Shown: piece by piece, positions 17,833 through 27,452 of the stretch
How positions within the stretch are numbered: the stretch's first letter is position 1
Layout: every line of letters starts with the position of its first letter
Source: an uncultured Porphyromonadaceae bacterium
GTDB taxonomy: Bacteria; Bacteroidota; Bacteroidia; Bacteroidales; Muribaculaceae
DNA: 63,392 nucleotides
NCBI GenBank assembly: GCA_947174235.1
Contig: CAMWID010000008.1
Location: forward strand, 1 to 63,392
Reading direction: 5' to 3'
Translations under genes and position numbers: made by a program
Notes under the pieces: generated by a model
Database searches by the model: none
The model's input: the letters and a program-made list of their open reading frames with translations, nothing else
What the model was told of the DNA's origin: nothing

Positions 17833-17886
17833 TTATACTACAAAATTAGCCGCGTCTTTCAACGCGGCTAATTTTGTAGTATAATT
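17831..17886. terminator. Perfect 25-bp bidirectional hairpin
   Basis: The arms at 17831-17855 and 17862-17886 are perfect complements with a 6-nt loop. The hairpin lies between the convergent C69 dipeptidase and HIT genes and includes the dipeptidase stop codon. AT-rich arm ends flank a GC-rich core, so it can end transcripts from both sides. Confidence 0.9.
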
Positions 17887-17924
17887 ATCATCGGAAGGCG
17901 GCGGAACCGCCGTTGCCGGATCGC

Positions 17925-18320
17925 TCAGGCTTCAAAATTATCTTTGATCTCCTCACAGATCAAAGACATCTTTGCAGGGTCGGGATCAGAGATCTTATTC
18001 TTGAAATCCATGTCCCCTTCCTTGATCATAGGGATGAGATGGATATGGGCATGAGGAACCTCAAGACCAAGAACAGCGACTCCCACTTTTGTGCAGGGAA
18101 CAGCCTTCTTTATCGCCGCCGCAACTTTCTTGGCAAATACCATCATATCGCCGAGAGTGGCATCGTCAAGATCGAAAATATAATCCGTTTCCTGTCGCGG
18201 AACCACAAGAGTGTGCCCCCAGTTTACAGGATTTATATCAAGAAAGGCATAGAATTTATCATCCTCCGCCACCTTGTAAGACGGAATCTCTCCGGCTATT
18301 ATTTTGGAAAAGACAGTCAT
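17925..18320 (-). CDS. HIT family nucleotide hydrolase or transferase
   Basis: A 131-residue cytosolic protein with the histidine triad HAHIHLIP and the N-terminal FSKIIAGEIPSYKV segment typical of HINT-type proteins, which split adenosine phosphoramidates and related nucleotides. The physiological substrate is unknown. It has the usual family length. It starts one base after the greA stop and is surely co-transcribed with it. The perfect hairpin at 17831-17886 ends the transcript. Confidence 0.94.
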   Translation of the reverse strand: MTVFSKIIAGEIPSYKVAEDDKFYAFLDINPVNWGHTLVVPRQETDYIFDLDDATLGDMMVFAKKVAAAIKKAVPCTKVGVAVLGLEVPHAHIHLIPMIKEGDMDFKNKISDPDPAKMSLICEEIKDNFEA

Positions 18321-18321
18321 A

Positions 18322-18786
18322 TCAGATCTCTATCTTGATAACCTCAAACTCAAGCTCTCCCACCGGAGCCTGCACCTTCACCTTGTCGCCGACCTTATGA
18401 CCGAGAAGCCCCTGGGCGATTGGAGTGGTGGACGCAATCTTCCCTTCACGGAGATTCGCCTCGTTCTCGGTGACGATTGTATATGTGACAGTCATTCCGT
18501 TCTTCACATTTTTGATCGTCACCTTGTTGAGAAGCTGTATTATTTCCGTATTAAGCTTGCTGTCGTCAATGATACGGGCGGAAGCTATAAGTTCCTTGAT
18601 CTTGGAAATTTTCATCTCCAGCATTCCCTGAGCCTCTTTCGCCGCGTCATATTCGGCATTCTCCGAAAGATCGCCTTTGTCGCGCGCCTCGGCGATAGCC
18701 TGCTTGATCATGGGACGCTGCGCCTCAAGTTCGGCGAGCTCCTTCATTTTTTTGTCATACCCTTCCTGGGTTAGATAAGTTGCCAT
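18322..18786 (-). CDS. greA: Transcription elongation factor GreA
   Basis: Factor that rescues backtracked RNA polymerase by inducing transcript cleavage. The 154-residue protein has the N-terminal coiled coil, with the acidic tip residues in LSENAEYDAAKEAQ, and the C-terminal FKBP-like domain containing ITPIAQGLLGHKVGD-like sequence (here TTPIAQGLLGHKVGD). Length matches GreA. The HIT gene follows directly. The promoter at 19075-19105 leaves an unusually long leader of about 280 nt. Confidence 0.96.
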   Translation of the reverse strand: MATYLTQEGYDKKMKELAELEAQRPMIKQAIAEARDKGDLSENAEYDAAKEAQGMLEMKISKIKELIASARIIDDSKLNTEIIQLLNKVTIKNVKNGMTVTYTIVTENEANLREGKIASTTPIAQGLLGHKVGDKVKVQAPVGELEFEVIKIEI

Positions 18787-19068
18787 ATCTATATTAAGGT
18801 GTTTTTAATTAAATTTCTTGATTTTTTACAGACAACAAACGGCAGCCATCCTTGTTCCTCCGCCCGGAATATCCCGCAATATCTTATGAAGCGACAAGTA
18901 AGGTTTCATGGATATTAAGGACCGGGATATGGATTCCCGATTTCTCTTGCCGGAGGTATTAAAAAATAAGGAATCTTTTATTTCCACTTCATTCAGTCTG
19001 CATTGACAGATGATTGCCGGTGGCAGTAAAAGACCCTCGCTGACGCCCCTCGCGTCTTGTCCGTTATT
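18787..19068 (-). promoter_or_regulatory. Long 5' leader of greA
   Basis: About 280 nt lie between the predicted greA start site and its ATG. An 83-codon frame here can only begin at TTG within the promoter, so I do not treat it as a gene. Several short inverted segments are present (for example around 18850-18915), but no known riboswitch is recognised. The leader could hold a structured control element. Confidence 0.4.
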
Positions 19069-19074
19069 TTGCTG

Positions 19075-19105
19075 CAAAGTTAATCTTTTTTACCGCAACC
19101 CACAA
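19075..19105 (-). promoter_or_regulatory. Promoter of greA
   Basis: On the minus strand TTG (19105 to 19103), a 20-bp spacer and TAACTTTG (19082 to 19075). Good match to the Bacteroidota consensus. Confidence 0.65.
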
Positions 19106-19191
19106 GTTTTAACAGTTAAAAGTTGTTAGGTGGCGGAGACCACACCAGCCGCGCACCCGACATCCCGGAGACGGACCGTGTGGTGAGCATG

Positions 19192-19223
19192 TTTGCAAAA
19201 ATCTTGTTTTTTTACTATCTTTG
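19192..19223 (+). promoter_or_regulatory. Promoter of the GH2 gene
   Basis: TTTG (19192-19195), a 20-bp spacer and TATCTTTG (19216-19223), a full consensus match. It shows that translation must start at 19263 and not at the TTG codon at 19221, which lies inside the -7 box. Confidence 0.8.
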
Positions 19224-19262
19224 CACAGATTAGTCAATTACAGAATCAGATCAATCCTTATA

Positions 19263-22061
19263 ATGTCTTATTTACCTAAAACAATACTTGCCGCCATGTT
19301 GCTTTCATCGTCTTGGCAGCTCACGGCGGCACGCGACATAATCGACCTCTCCGGGGAATGGAGCTACATCCTTGTCAACGCTCCCGCAGAAATCCCCGCC
19401 GAAGGTGTACTCTCCCTGCCCGGAACTCTCGACACAAACAATGTCGGCATACCCGTGCCGGTTTCCGACAATACATCCCAACTCTCCAGAAAAGTAACAT
19501 ATACCGGAAACGCGTCTTACTCCAGAGACATATCTATTCCGGAAAGCTGGAGCGGGAAATCTGTCATCCTTTCTCTCGAACGCACCCGTCCGGCTACTGT
19601 CTTTATCGACGGCAAACGGATCAGCAGCTCATCTCTCATCTCCGCGCCTCAGCTACACGACCTATCCGGAAACCTCCCTCCCGGAAAGCACACGATAGAA
19701 ATTGTCGTAAACAACGGTGATTCCATACCTCTCACTGTCCGCAACAATTCCCATGCATGCACCGAATCAACCCAGACAAACTGGAACGGCATAATTGGAA
19801 AGATGCAACTGACAGCCTGCGATCCTCTTCACATAGTTTCGGCGACTCCCTTTCCGCAGCCCGAGGCTGGTTCACGAAGAATCGACATCACCTTGTCGCA
19901 ACCTGCCCCGAAAGGATTTGTGATAGCCGCAGAATGCGGAGACAACAGAGTGGAGGAAAAAATTGATTCAGACACCACACGCTTCTCCATCATGATGCCG
20001 GCATCCGCTCCTGAATATTACTGGAGCGAATGGAACCCGCAGACGGAAGTTGTCAGAGTATCCCTGCACAACCTTATGGGCGACACCACAGACGAGATCT
20101 CGGTAAGATCAGCCTTACGTGACTTCAAAACCGAAGGAAACCGTTTTTATGTCAACGGACATCCGGCATTCCTGAGAGGCAGACATGACGCATGCGTATT
20201 CCCTTCCACCGCACACGTCCCTATGGATTATGACGCATGGAAACGATATTTCGACATCGTGAAGGAATATGGTCTCAACCATGTAAGATTCCACTCATGG
20301 TGCCCTCCCGAGGAATGTTTCCGGGCGGCAGACGATGCCGGAATATATCTGCAGCCGGAATTGCCGATATGGGGCGAGCTCGACAAAGACCAACGTCACC
20401 TCATGAAATTTCTTGACGCCGAACTCAACGCCATAATCAAGGAATATTCACATCATCCATCTTTCACCATGTTCGCCCTCGGCAACGAACTCTGGGGCGA
20501 CATTTCTCTCATGAAATCTTTTCTTGAGAAAGCAAACGAGATAAACCCAAACCTGCTCGTGACATACGGTTCGAACATATATCTCGGATGGAAAGGTCAT
20601 CTCGACGGGGAAGATTTCCTTGTCACCTGCCGCGTCGGAGACAGCGACGGCGAGGGATATGCCACGCATGCGAGAGCGTCATTCTCTTTTGCCGACGCAG
20701 CAAACGGAGGTCTCCTCAACAGCCATTATCCAAATTCTCAGATGAATTTTTCTCATGCCATATCCCTGTCAGACGTACCGGTGATCGGGCATGAGACAGG
20801 ACAATATCAGATATATCCCGATTTCAATGAGATCATGAAGTATGACGGGGTTCTCCGTCCTGACAATCTCCAGGAATTTGCGAGGAGAGCCGCAGAGGCA
20901 GGCAACATGAGAAAAACCAGAAAGTTTTTCAAAGCCTCCGGCGAGTGGGCGGCTCGTCTCTACCGCGCCGACATGGAAATGAACCTGCGGACTCCCGGAA
21001 TGGGAGGATTCCAGCTGCTTGACCTTCAGGATTATCCCGGACAGGGGACTGCCCTCGTCGGCATCCTTGACGCGTTCATGGATTCCAAAGGGATAATTTC
21101 CCCCGACAAATGGAGGGAGTCTTGCGACAGGATAACATTGCTTGCGGAATTGCCTAAATTCTGCTTCACGTCCGGAGAAAGCGTGACCGTACCTATAAAA
21201 GTGGCTAATTTCAGCGCCGGAAACCTCGGCGGCGGAATGATAGACTGGAGCACCCCCTTCGCAAAAGGACAGACACGGATCAACCATGGAGAGGGTCTGG
21301 TTGACGCCGGAGAGATAAGACTCGACATTCCTGAGACAGACAAACCGGTGAAGATGTCGCTTGAAATCTCGTCGGGAGACATCTCCAATTCATACGACAT
21401 ATGGATATACCCGCGCGACGTAATAAAAAAAGTCGAGGAGGTCATAATGACAAAAGATCTTGAATTTGCGCTATCAAGCCTCGCCAGGGGAGAAAAGGTG
21501 ATCCTGTGCCCTGACACCGCGACTGTAAAAGAGACTTCAGTAGGACCTTTGTTCACCACCGATTATTGGAACTACAGGATGTTCCGCTCAATATGCGACA
21601 AAATCGGCAAAGAGCCGTCACCGGGAACACTTGGACTGCTGATCAACAACCGACATGAGGCATTCAACCTCTTCCCGACAGATTTCCATACTGACTGGCA
21701 ATGGTTTGCCATCGTATCAAACTCGCATCCCATCGTGATAGACCGCCTGCCAAAAGAGGTAGACCCGATAGTAGAGGTGATAGACAATGTGGAACGCAAC
21801 TACCGTCTCGCGCTCATGTTGGAATGCAATGTAGGGAAAGGAAAACTGATGATCATTTCCGCCGACATGGACAAAGCCGCCGAACATCCGGAAGGCAAAT
21901 GGCTCCTCAATTCCGTGAAAGAGTATATGGCGTCTAAGAAGTTCAAGCCAGATCTCTCACTAACCCCGCTGCAAGTGAGAAACCTGCTGACAAAACCCAC
22001 AACTGCAAGAATAATAAAAGATATCCGCAACGAATCGTATGACGGGAAATCAAACATATAG
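19263..22061 (+). CDS. Glycoside hydrolase family 2 protein (beta-galactosidase/glucuronidase-like)
   Basis: A secreted 932-residue glycosidase with a signal peptide (PKTILAAMLLSSS, cleavage near LTAA). Order: sugar-binding jelly-roll domain (about 25-200), immunoglobulin-like domain (about 205-300), TIM barrel (about 300-620), then C-terminal beta and alpha/beta domains. Glu409 in ALGNELWG is the expected acid/base and Glu511 in GHETGQ the expected nucleophile. The glycan specificity cannot be read from sequence. There is no SusC/SusD pair or regulator beside it, so it is not in a classical polysaccharide utilisation locus. sufE downstream has its own promoter. Confidence 0.88.
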   Translation: MSYLPKTILAAMLLSSSWQLTAARDIIDLSGEWSYILVNAPAEIPAEGVLSLPGTLDTNNVGIPVPVSDNTSQLSRKVTYTGNASYSRDISIPESWSGKSVILSLERTRPATVFIDGKRISSSSLISAPQLHDLSGNLPPGKHTIEIVVNNGDSIPLTVRNNSHACTESTQTNWNGIIGKMQLTACDPLHIVSATPFPQPEAGSRRIDITLSQPAPKGFVIAAECGDNRVEEKIDSDTTRFSIMMPASAPEYYWSEWNPQTEVVRVSLHNLMGDTTDEISVRSALRDFKTEGNRFYVNGHPAFLRGRHDACVFPSTAHVPMDYDAWKRYFDIVKEYGLNHVRFHSWCPPEECFRAADDAGIYLQPELPIWGELDKDQRHLMKFLDAELNAIIKEYSHHPSFTMFALGNELWGDISLMKSFLEKANEINPNLLVTYGSNIYLGWKGHLDGEDFLVTCRVGDSDGEGYATHARASFSFADAANGGLLNSHYPNSQMNFSHAISLSDVPVIGHETGQYQIYPDFNEIMKYDGVLRPDNLQEFARRAAEAGNMRKTRKFFKASGEWAARLYRADMEMNLRTPGMGGFQLLDLQDYPGQGTALVGILDAFMDSKGIISPDKWRESCDRITLLAELPKFCFTSGESVTVPIKVANFSAGNLGGGMIDWSTPFAKGQTRINHGEGLVDAGEIRLDIPETDKPVKMSLEISSGDISNSYDIWIYPRDVIKKVEEVIMTKDLEFALSSLARGEKVILCPDTATVKETSVGPLFTTDYWNYRMFRSICDKIGKEPSPGTLGLLINNRHEAFNLFPTDFHTDWQWFAIVSNSHPIVIDRLPKEVDPIVEVIDNVERNYRLALMLECNVGKGKLMIISADMDKAAEHPEGKWLLNSVKEYMASKKFKPDLSLTPLQVRNLLTKPTTARIIKDIRNESYDGKSNI

Positions 22062-22069
22062 TTTTTTTC

Positions 22070-22100
22070 TTTGTTCTACATTTTTTTATTATTATCTTTG
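22070..22100 (+). promoter_or_regulatory. Promoter of sufE
   Basis: TTTG (22070-22073), a 19-bp spacer and TATCTTTG (22093-22100), directly after the GH2 stop. A full consensus match, so sufE is transcribed separately. Leader about 70 nt. Confidence 0.78.
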
Positions 22101-22176
22101 CACATTATAACGGACATAGAAACAATCCATGTCCATACAGAAACATCCGTGACACGGAAACAAACATACCAACCTT

Positions 22177-22608
22177 ATGACAGTCAACGCAACACAAGAC
22201 GAAATAATCGAAGAGTTCGAAGGTCTGACAGACTGGATGGACCGCTACGCATATATCATAGACCTCGGCAACACACTCCCTGAGTTCCCGGAATCTGACA
22301 AGACACCCCAGAACATTATCGAGGGGTGCCAGAGCAGGGTATGGATCACCGCAGAAAAAAAAGAGGACGGATCAATCCATTTCCAGGCTGATTCCGACGC
22401 TTTGATAGTGAAAGGGATCGTGGCGTTGCTCATGCGGGTTCTCAACGACCATACCCCTGACGAGATTCTTAACGCCGATCTGTATTTCGTAGACAAGATC
22501 GGACTGAAAGAGCATCTCTCCCCCACCCGCAGCAACGGACTTGTGGCTATGGTGAAACAGATCCATAATTATGCCAAGGCATTCAAGATTTTGGAAGACA
22601 AAAGTTGA
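22177..22608 (+). CDS. sufE: Cysteine desulfuration protein SufE
   Basis: Sulfur-transfer protein that accepts persulfide from the cysteine desulfurase SufS for iron-sulfur cluster assembly. The 143-residue protein has the conserved IIEGCQSRVW motif with Cys51 as the sulfur acceptor, and the usual family length. No other suf gene is nearby. It has its own promoter. A POT transporter gene follows 80 bp downstream and could be read through. Confidence 0.95.
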   Translation: MTVNATQDEIIEEFEGLTDWMDRYAYIIDLGNTLPEFPESDKTPQNIIEGCQSRVWITAEKKEDGSIHFQADSDALIVKGIVALLMRVLNDHTPDEILNADLYFVDKIGLKEHLSPTRSNGLVAMVKQIHNYAKAFKILEDKS

Positions 22609-22688
22609 CCGATTTTTATAAAATTAGGTCGGACACCCTTAATCCGGAAATATAACTAACATCATAAACAATTTAATACCAGATCAAC

Positions 22689-24212
22689 ATGTTTAAAAAC
22701 CAACCAAAGGGACTTATTCCCGCGGCGTTGAGCAACATGGGCGAGCGATTCGGATATTACATCATGAACGCCGTGCTCGTGCTGTTCCTATGTTCAAAGT
22801 TCGGACTTAAAGAAGAAACCAGTGCCATCATCTATTCCTGCTTTTATGCCGGAATCTACGTATTGAGCCTTGTGGGAGGTCTTATCGCCGACAAGACACG
22901 CAACTATAAAGGCACAATCATCACAGGACTTTTCATCATGACAGCAGGATACATCCTGCTCTCTTTCCCGATTTTCGCTACAGCTGAAAATCAGGCATGG
23001 CTCCTTACGCTGACATGCTGCGCTCTTTTCCTGATAGCCTTCGGAAACGGTCTTTTCAAAGGAAACCTGCAGGCTATCGTAGGCCAGCTTTATGACGACC
23101 CCCGTTATGCTTCACAGCGTGACTCTGGATTCCAGATATTCTATGTGTTCATCAATATCGGAGGTCTTATTGCCCCGTTCGTGGCTCCCCTTCTCAGAAG
23201 CTGGTGGCTTGGTGAAAACGGATTGATATACAATGCTTCTCTCCCCGCACTCTGCCACGAATACCTCAGTCTGACAGATAATATGGACACACAGAACCTG
23301 AACAATCTGTATGCACTCATCACAGAAGTGGGCGGAAACGCTTCCGGCAACATCTCAGAATTCTGCAAGCAGTATCTCAATGTGTTCAACACTGGTATCC
23401 ACTACTCCTTCATCGCTTCTGTGGCTGCCATGCTGCTCTCATTACTGATATTTGTGGTGACTAAAAAACAGCTCCCCTCTCCCGCAAAGAAAGAAAAAGA
23501 GGAGACTGTCAGCTACACTCCGGAAGAGAAAAAACAGATGGCAACCGAAATCAAACAGCGCATGTATGCCCTTTTCGCCGTGCTCGGTATCGCTATCTTC
23601 TTCTGGTTCTCCTTCCATCAGAACGGAACATCCCTTTCCCTTTTCGCACGCGACTTCGTGAAGACAGACTCTGTACAGCCTGAAATATGGCAGGCGCTTA
23701 ACCCATTCTTCGTTATCGTGCTCACCCCGGTCGTGATGTGGATCTTCTCGGCACTTTCTCGCCGTGGCAAAGAGATCTCCACACCCCGCAAGATCGCCAT
23801 CGGCATGGGACTCGCAGGTCTCGCATATCTGTTCCTAACCGTATTCTCGGCAATCGAAGGGTATCCTTCAGCCGACGAGTTCAAAACTCTCGCACCCTCT
23901 GTGGCGGAGGCAATGAAGACCGGACCGTGGGTGCTCTTTGTACTCTATTTCTTCCTTACCGTAGCCGAGCTATTTATTTCGCCGCTGGGTCTTTCCTTCG
24001 TCTCCAAGGTTGCCCCGAAACATCTGCAAGGTCTATGTCAGGGACTTTGGCTCGGCGCCACTGCCGTAGGCAATCTCCTTCTCTGGATCGGTCCCCTTAT
24101 CTACAACGCATGTCCGATCTGGGTGGCATGGACTGTGTTCCTTACAGTCTGCGTTATTTCCATGGGCATCATGTTCTCTATGGTAAACTGGCTTGAAAGA
24201 GTCACAAAATAA
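22689..24212 (+). CDS. POT family proton-coupled peptide transporter, first copy
   Basis: Inner-membrane importer of di- and tripeptides driven by protons. The 507-residue protein has about 12-14 membrane helices. It shows the POT signature near the N terminus, with ERFGYY (the E-x-x-E-R-F-x-Y-Y type motif, here NMGERFGYY), and GNGLFKGNLQ in helix 4. Residues about 185-230 form an inserted loop. It shares MF-NQPKGL at the N terminus and overall layout with the next gene, a tandem paralogue. No own promoter is clear; it may be read from sufE. Confidence 0.92.
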   Translation: MFKNQPKGLIPAALSNMGERFGYYIMNAVLVLFLCSKFGLKEETSAIIYSCFYAGIYVLSLVGGLIADKTRNYKGTIITGLFIMTAGYILLSFPIFATAENQAWLLTLTCCALFLIAFGNGLFKGNLQAIVGQLYDDPRYASQRDSGFQIFYVFINIGGLIAPFVAPLLRSWWLGENGLIYNASLPALCHEYLSLTDNMDTQNLNNLYALITEVGGNASGNISEFCKQYLNVFNTGIHYSFIASVAAMLLSLLIFVVTKKQLPSPAKKEKEETVSYTPEEKKQMATEIKQRMYALFAVLGIAIFFWFSFHQNGTSLSLFARDFVKTDSVQPEIWQALNPFFVIVLTPVVMWIFSALSRRGKEISTPRKIAIGMGLAGLAYLFLTVFSAIEGYPSADEFKTLAPSVAEAMKTGPWVLFVLYFFLTVAELFISPLGLSFVSKVAPKHLQGLCQGLWLGATAVGNLLLWIGPLIYNACPIWVAWTVFLTVCVISMGIMFSMVNWLERVTK

Positions 24213-24390
24213 AATCTATCAGACATATCAAAGAAAGGTTCCCGGGGCGGACGGTTCATCTACTTGTCCCAGGAACTTTTTAATTCCCGGATTTTTATCC
24301 ATTGAAATTGTTTAAGCAGCCCGAAAAATTTTTATCTTAGACATATGTGATTTTAGAAGGCTGTCTTAAACTTTATTAAACAACCATTAT

Positions 24391-26097
24391 ATGTTCAACA
24401 ACCAACCTAAAGGGCTCTATGTGCTGTCGCTCGCCAATACCGGCGAGAGGTTCGGCTACTATACGATGCTCGCGATTTTCCTTCTTTTCCTACAGGCAAA
24501 ATTCGGTTTTGATTCAACCGTCTCAGGTCAGATTTACGCCATATTCCTGGCTCTCGTGTACTTTATGCCTCTTATCGGCGGATGGGTGGCTGACAAATGG
24601 AGCTTCTCCAAATGTGTGGTGACCGGCATTTGCATCATGTTTGTCGGATATGCCGTGATGGCTATCCCTACCGGCATACGGTCCACGTCTTCTCTCGTGA
24701 TCCTTATCACCTCTCTTATACTGATCTCAATAGGCACGGGGCTTTTCAAAGGCAACCTTCAGGTGATGGTCGGTGACCTTTACAACGATCCTCGCTACAG
24801 CGGACAACGGGACACGGCTTTCTCACTTTTCTATATGGCGATCAACATCGGCTCCATGTTCGCACCGATGGCTGCGACCGCTATGTGCAACCTCGCCCTC
24901 AACGCCAACGGACTCGTGTATAACGCCGAGCTTCCGGCACTTTGCAACGGACTTCTCGACGGAAACATAGAAGCCGCCGCCGTCGTGCAGAAAGCTGCGG
25001 AAAGCGGAATGACTGTCGGCTCCGACGTTGCGGCTTGGGCTACGGAATATATTTCTGTCCTTACCACAGGATATGGTTACGCGTTTGCAGTGGCATGCGG
25101 TTCGCTTATCGTCAGCTTCCTCATCTATTTCCTTGGCAGAGGCACCTACGCCCATATCATCTCAAACAAAAAAGAAAATGCCGGCGCAGCCGCTGTCGCA
25201 GGTCCTGAACTTACCCCTGCCCAGACAAAAGCCCGCATCGTGGCTCTTCTTCTTGTGTTTGCCGTAGTGATTTTCTTCTGGATGGTGTTCCACCAGAACG
25301 GAGCAACCCTGACCGAATTTGCTAAAAGCTGCACGTCTCCCGAAGCAACAGGATGGACAAGGATCGGGTTCAATGTATGGACTCTCGCTTCGATAGCTGT
25401 CGGAGTATACGCGCTGTTCAATCTTATCCAGAGCAAATCTACAAAAGGCAAAGTCATCAGCGGAATCATCCTTCTTGCCGTGGCTTGCCTCATCGGATAC
25501 TTCTATTCCACCACTCCGGATCCTGTTTCCGGTATACAGCCGCAGCAATACCAGCAGTTCAATCCATTCTATGTAGTGGCGCTCACTCCGGTGTCGCTCG
25601 CATTCTTCGGATGGCTGGCAAGACGCAAATCTGAACCTTCCGCCCCGCGTAAGATCGGATACGGAATGCTGATGGCGGGTGTGGCTTACGCGCTCATGAT
25701 GGTTGGGTCTTTCTCTATTGTCGGCACTTCAGGCAGCGTGTCCCCCAACTGGCTTATATCCACATATCTGCTCCTGACTCTCGCAGAGCTTCTACTGTCG
25801 CCGATGGGTCTGTCTTTCGTATCGAAAGTCGCTCCTCCCAAACTGAAAGGATCCATGATGGGCGGATGGTGCGCGGCGACAGCGATAGGCAACTATCTTG
25901 TGTCGATTCCGATGCTCCTCTGGGGCAAGATCCCGGTATATATGCTCTGGGGCATACTCATCGCCATCTGCCTTGTCTCCGCAGGATTTATCTTCTCCAT
26001 CATGAAGAAGCTTGAAGCCGCCACTGGAGACGTACCACAGACCGGATCCGAAGAGATCAAAGAAGAGGAAGCTCTCGCCACAGAGGTAGAAGCCTGA
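24391..26097 (+). CDS. POT family proton-coupled peptide transporter, second copy
   Basis: A second 568-residue di/tripeptide permease, next to and like the first (NTGERFGYYTM and GTGLFKGNLQVMVGDLYND). It is longer because of extra residues between helices and an acidic cytosolic tail (EEIKEEEALATEVEA). The two differ enough to suggest old duplication and different substrates. A weak promoter (TTG at 24308, 22 bp, TATCTTAG at 24333-24340) may drive it. A strong hairpin terminator follows at 26149-26177. Confidence 0.92.
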   Translation: MFNNQPKGLYVLSLANTGERFGYYTMLAIFLLFLQAKFGFDSTVSGQIYAIFLALVYFMPLIGGWVADKWSFSKCVVTGICIMFVGYAVMAIPTGIRSTSSLVILITSLILISIGTGLFKGNLQVMVGDLYNDPRYSGQRDTAFSLFYMAINIGSMFAPMAATAMCNLALNANGLVYNAELPALCNGLLDGNIEAAAVVQKAAESGMTVGSDVAAWATEYISVLTTGYGYAFAVACGSLIVSFLIYFLGRGTYAHIISNKKENAGAAAVAGPELTPAQTKARIVALLLVFAVVIFFWMVFHQNGATLTEFAKSCTSPEATGWTRIGFNVWTLASIAVGVYALFNLIQSKSTKGKVISGIILLAVACLIGYFYSTTPDPVSGIQPQQYQQFNPFYVVALTPVSLAFFGWLARRKSEPSAPRKIGYGMLMAGVAYALMMVGSFSIVGTSGSVSPNWLISTYLLLTLAELLLSPMGLSFVSKVAPPKLKGSMMGGWCAATAIGNYLVSIPMLLWGKIPVYMLWGILIAICLVSAGFIFSIMKKLEAATGDVPQTGSEEIKEEEALATEVEA

Positions 26098-26148
26098 CAA
26101 GAAGCATATCCTTGAACCAAGCATCATTCAAACAATCTTTATACACCG

Positions 26149-26186
26149 GTGCCACGTTTTATAAGAAAACGTGGCACTTTCTTGTT
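26149..26186 (+). terminator. Intrinsic terminator after the second POT gene
   Basis: A 12-bp perfect stem (26149-26160 with 26166-26177), loop ATAAG, followed by TTTCTTGTT. It lies 52 bp after the stop codon. Confidence 0.85.
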
Positions 26187-26241
26187 ATATATAATATAAA
26201 CGGCTCCCCTGACGGGTATGTGCCTAAATTCATTTTTAATC

Positions 26242-27411
26242 ATGGATAACTTTATATTCTATTCCCCCACCGAATTCATATTCGGCAAAGACACACAAAA
26301 GCGTACAGGAGAAACAGTAAGACGTTTCGGAGGTGAAAAAGTGCTGCTCGTATATGGCGGCAGATCTGCGGAAGAAAGCGGACTGATCAAAGAAATCACC
26401 GAATCTCTGATGAAAGAGGATATAGAATACAGCATTCTGAAAGGAATAAAACCCAACCCTACCGACGACAGAGTATATGAAGGGATCGCACAGGCGATGA
26501 GAGAAGGATCCACTTTCATACTTGCCGTGGGTGGAGGATCCGTGATCGATACAGCGAAAGCGATAGCCCTCGGAGCGGTATATAACGGCGACTTCTGGGA
26601 TTTCTTCTGCGGGAAGGAAAAACCTGTGGCAGCGCTTCCCGTGGGCGTCGTGCTCACCATTCCTGCCGCCGGCAGCGAAGGAAGCGGGAACTCGGTAATC
26701 ACAAGACTTGACGGAATGCATAAACTTTCAGTGCGCACTAACGTATTGAGACCACGATTTGCAATAATGAACCCGCAACTCACCATGACTCTGCCATGGT
26801 TTCAGACAGCCTGCGGAGCCGTGGACATGCTATGCCACATTTTCGAAAGGTATTTTTCAAATACCACCGCCATGCTCGTCAACGGATACTCCGAAGCAAT
26901 AATGAGAGACATTATGGCAAGGGCACTTGAATTGAAAGTAAATCCTGACGACTACGAAGCCCGCGCCGACATAATGTGGGCGGGGACCATAGCCCACAAC
27001 GGATTATGCGGGGTAGGCAAAGAGGAAGACTGGGCGACACACCGTATAGAACACGAGGTTTCCGCGATTTATGACGTGGCGCATGGCGCGGGGCTTGCCT
27101 GCATTGCGCCGGCATGGCTTTCATTCGTTGCAAAAAGAAATCCTGACATGGTATGGAGATTCGCAATCAATGTCATGGGCGTAAATCCCGACGGTCTCAC
27201 CACTGAAGAGATCATTGAAAAAGGAATATCTTCGCTTAAGGATTTCTATCATGACCTCGGACTCACGACCTCCCTTACAGAACTTATAGGAAAGACTCCC
27301 GACATAGATGCCCTCGTAAACAGTCTTGAAACAAATATGGGTAAATCTCTCGGCTTCTACGTGCCTCTCTCTATGGAAGATTGCCGTGAAATTTATAAAT
27401 CGGCACTCTGA
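26242..27411 (+). CDS. Iron-containing alcohol dehydrogenase (butanol dehydrogenase type)
   Basis: NAD(P)-dependent group III alcohol dehydrogenase, probably acting on aldehydes or butanol. I start at ATG 26242 (MDNFIFYSPTEFIFGK); an ATG 24 bp upstream would add eight residues. The 389-residue protein has the nucleotide-binding GGGSVIDTAKAIA motif and metal-ligand segments DMLCHIFERYFS and THRIEHEVSAIYDVAHGAGLA, which bear the Asp and His ligands. It is closest in pattern to YqhD/BdhA-type enzymes. An acyl-CoA ligase gene follows 41 bp downstream and is likely co-transcribed. Confidence 0.92.
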   Translation: MDNFIFYSPTEFIFGKDTQKRTGETVRRFGGEKVLLVYGGRSAEESGLIKEITESLMKEDIEYSILKGIKPNPTDDRVYEGIAQAMREGSTFILAVGGGSVIDTAKAIALGAVYNGDFWDFFCGKEKPVAALPVGVVLTIPAAGSEGSGNSVITRLDGMHKLSVRTNVLRPRFAIMNPQLTMTLPWFQTACGAVDMLCHIFERYFSNTTAMLVNGYSEAIMRDIMARALELKVNPDDYEARADIMWAGTIAHNGLCGVGKEEDWATHRIEHEVSAIYDVAHGAGLACIAPAWLSFVAKRNPDMVWRFAINVMGVNPDGLTTEEIIEKGISSLKDFYHDLGLTTSLTELIGKTPDIDALVNSLETNMGKSLGFYVPLSMEDCREIYKSAL

Positions 27412-27452
27412 CAGAGCATGCCTTGAAATGAAAAAGTATAAACAGTCTCTAT

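Noticed and set aside
18826..19077. 83-codon frame upstream of greA
   Set aside because: It can only start at TTG inside the greA promoter and has no family resemblance; treated as part of the leader.
19221..19262. TTG start for the GH2 protein
   Set aside because: The TTG lies within the -7 box of a full consensus promoter, so it would not be in the mRNA; ATG 19263 is used.
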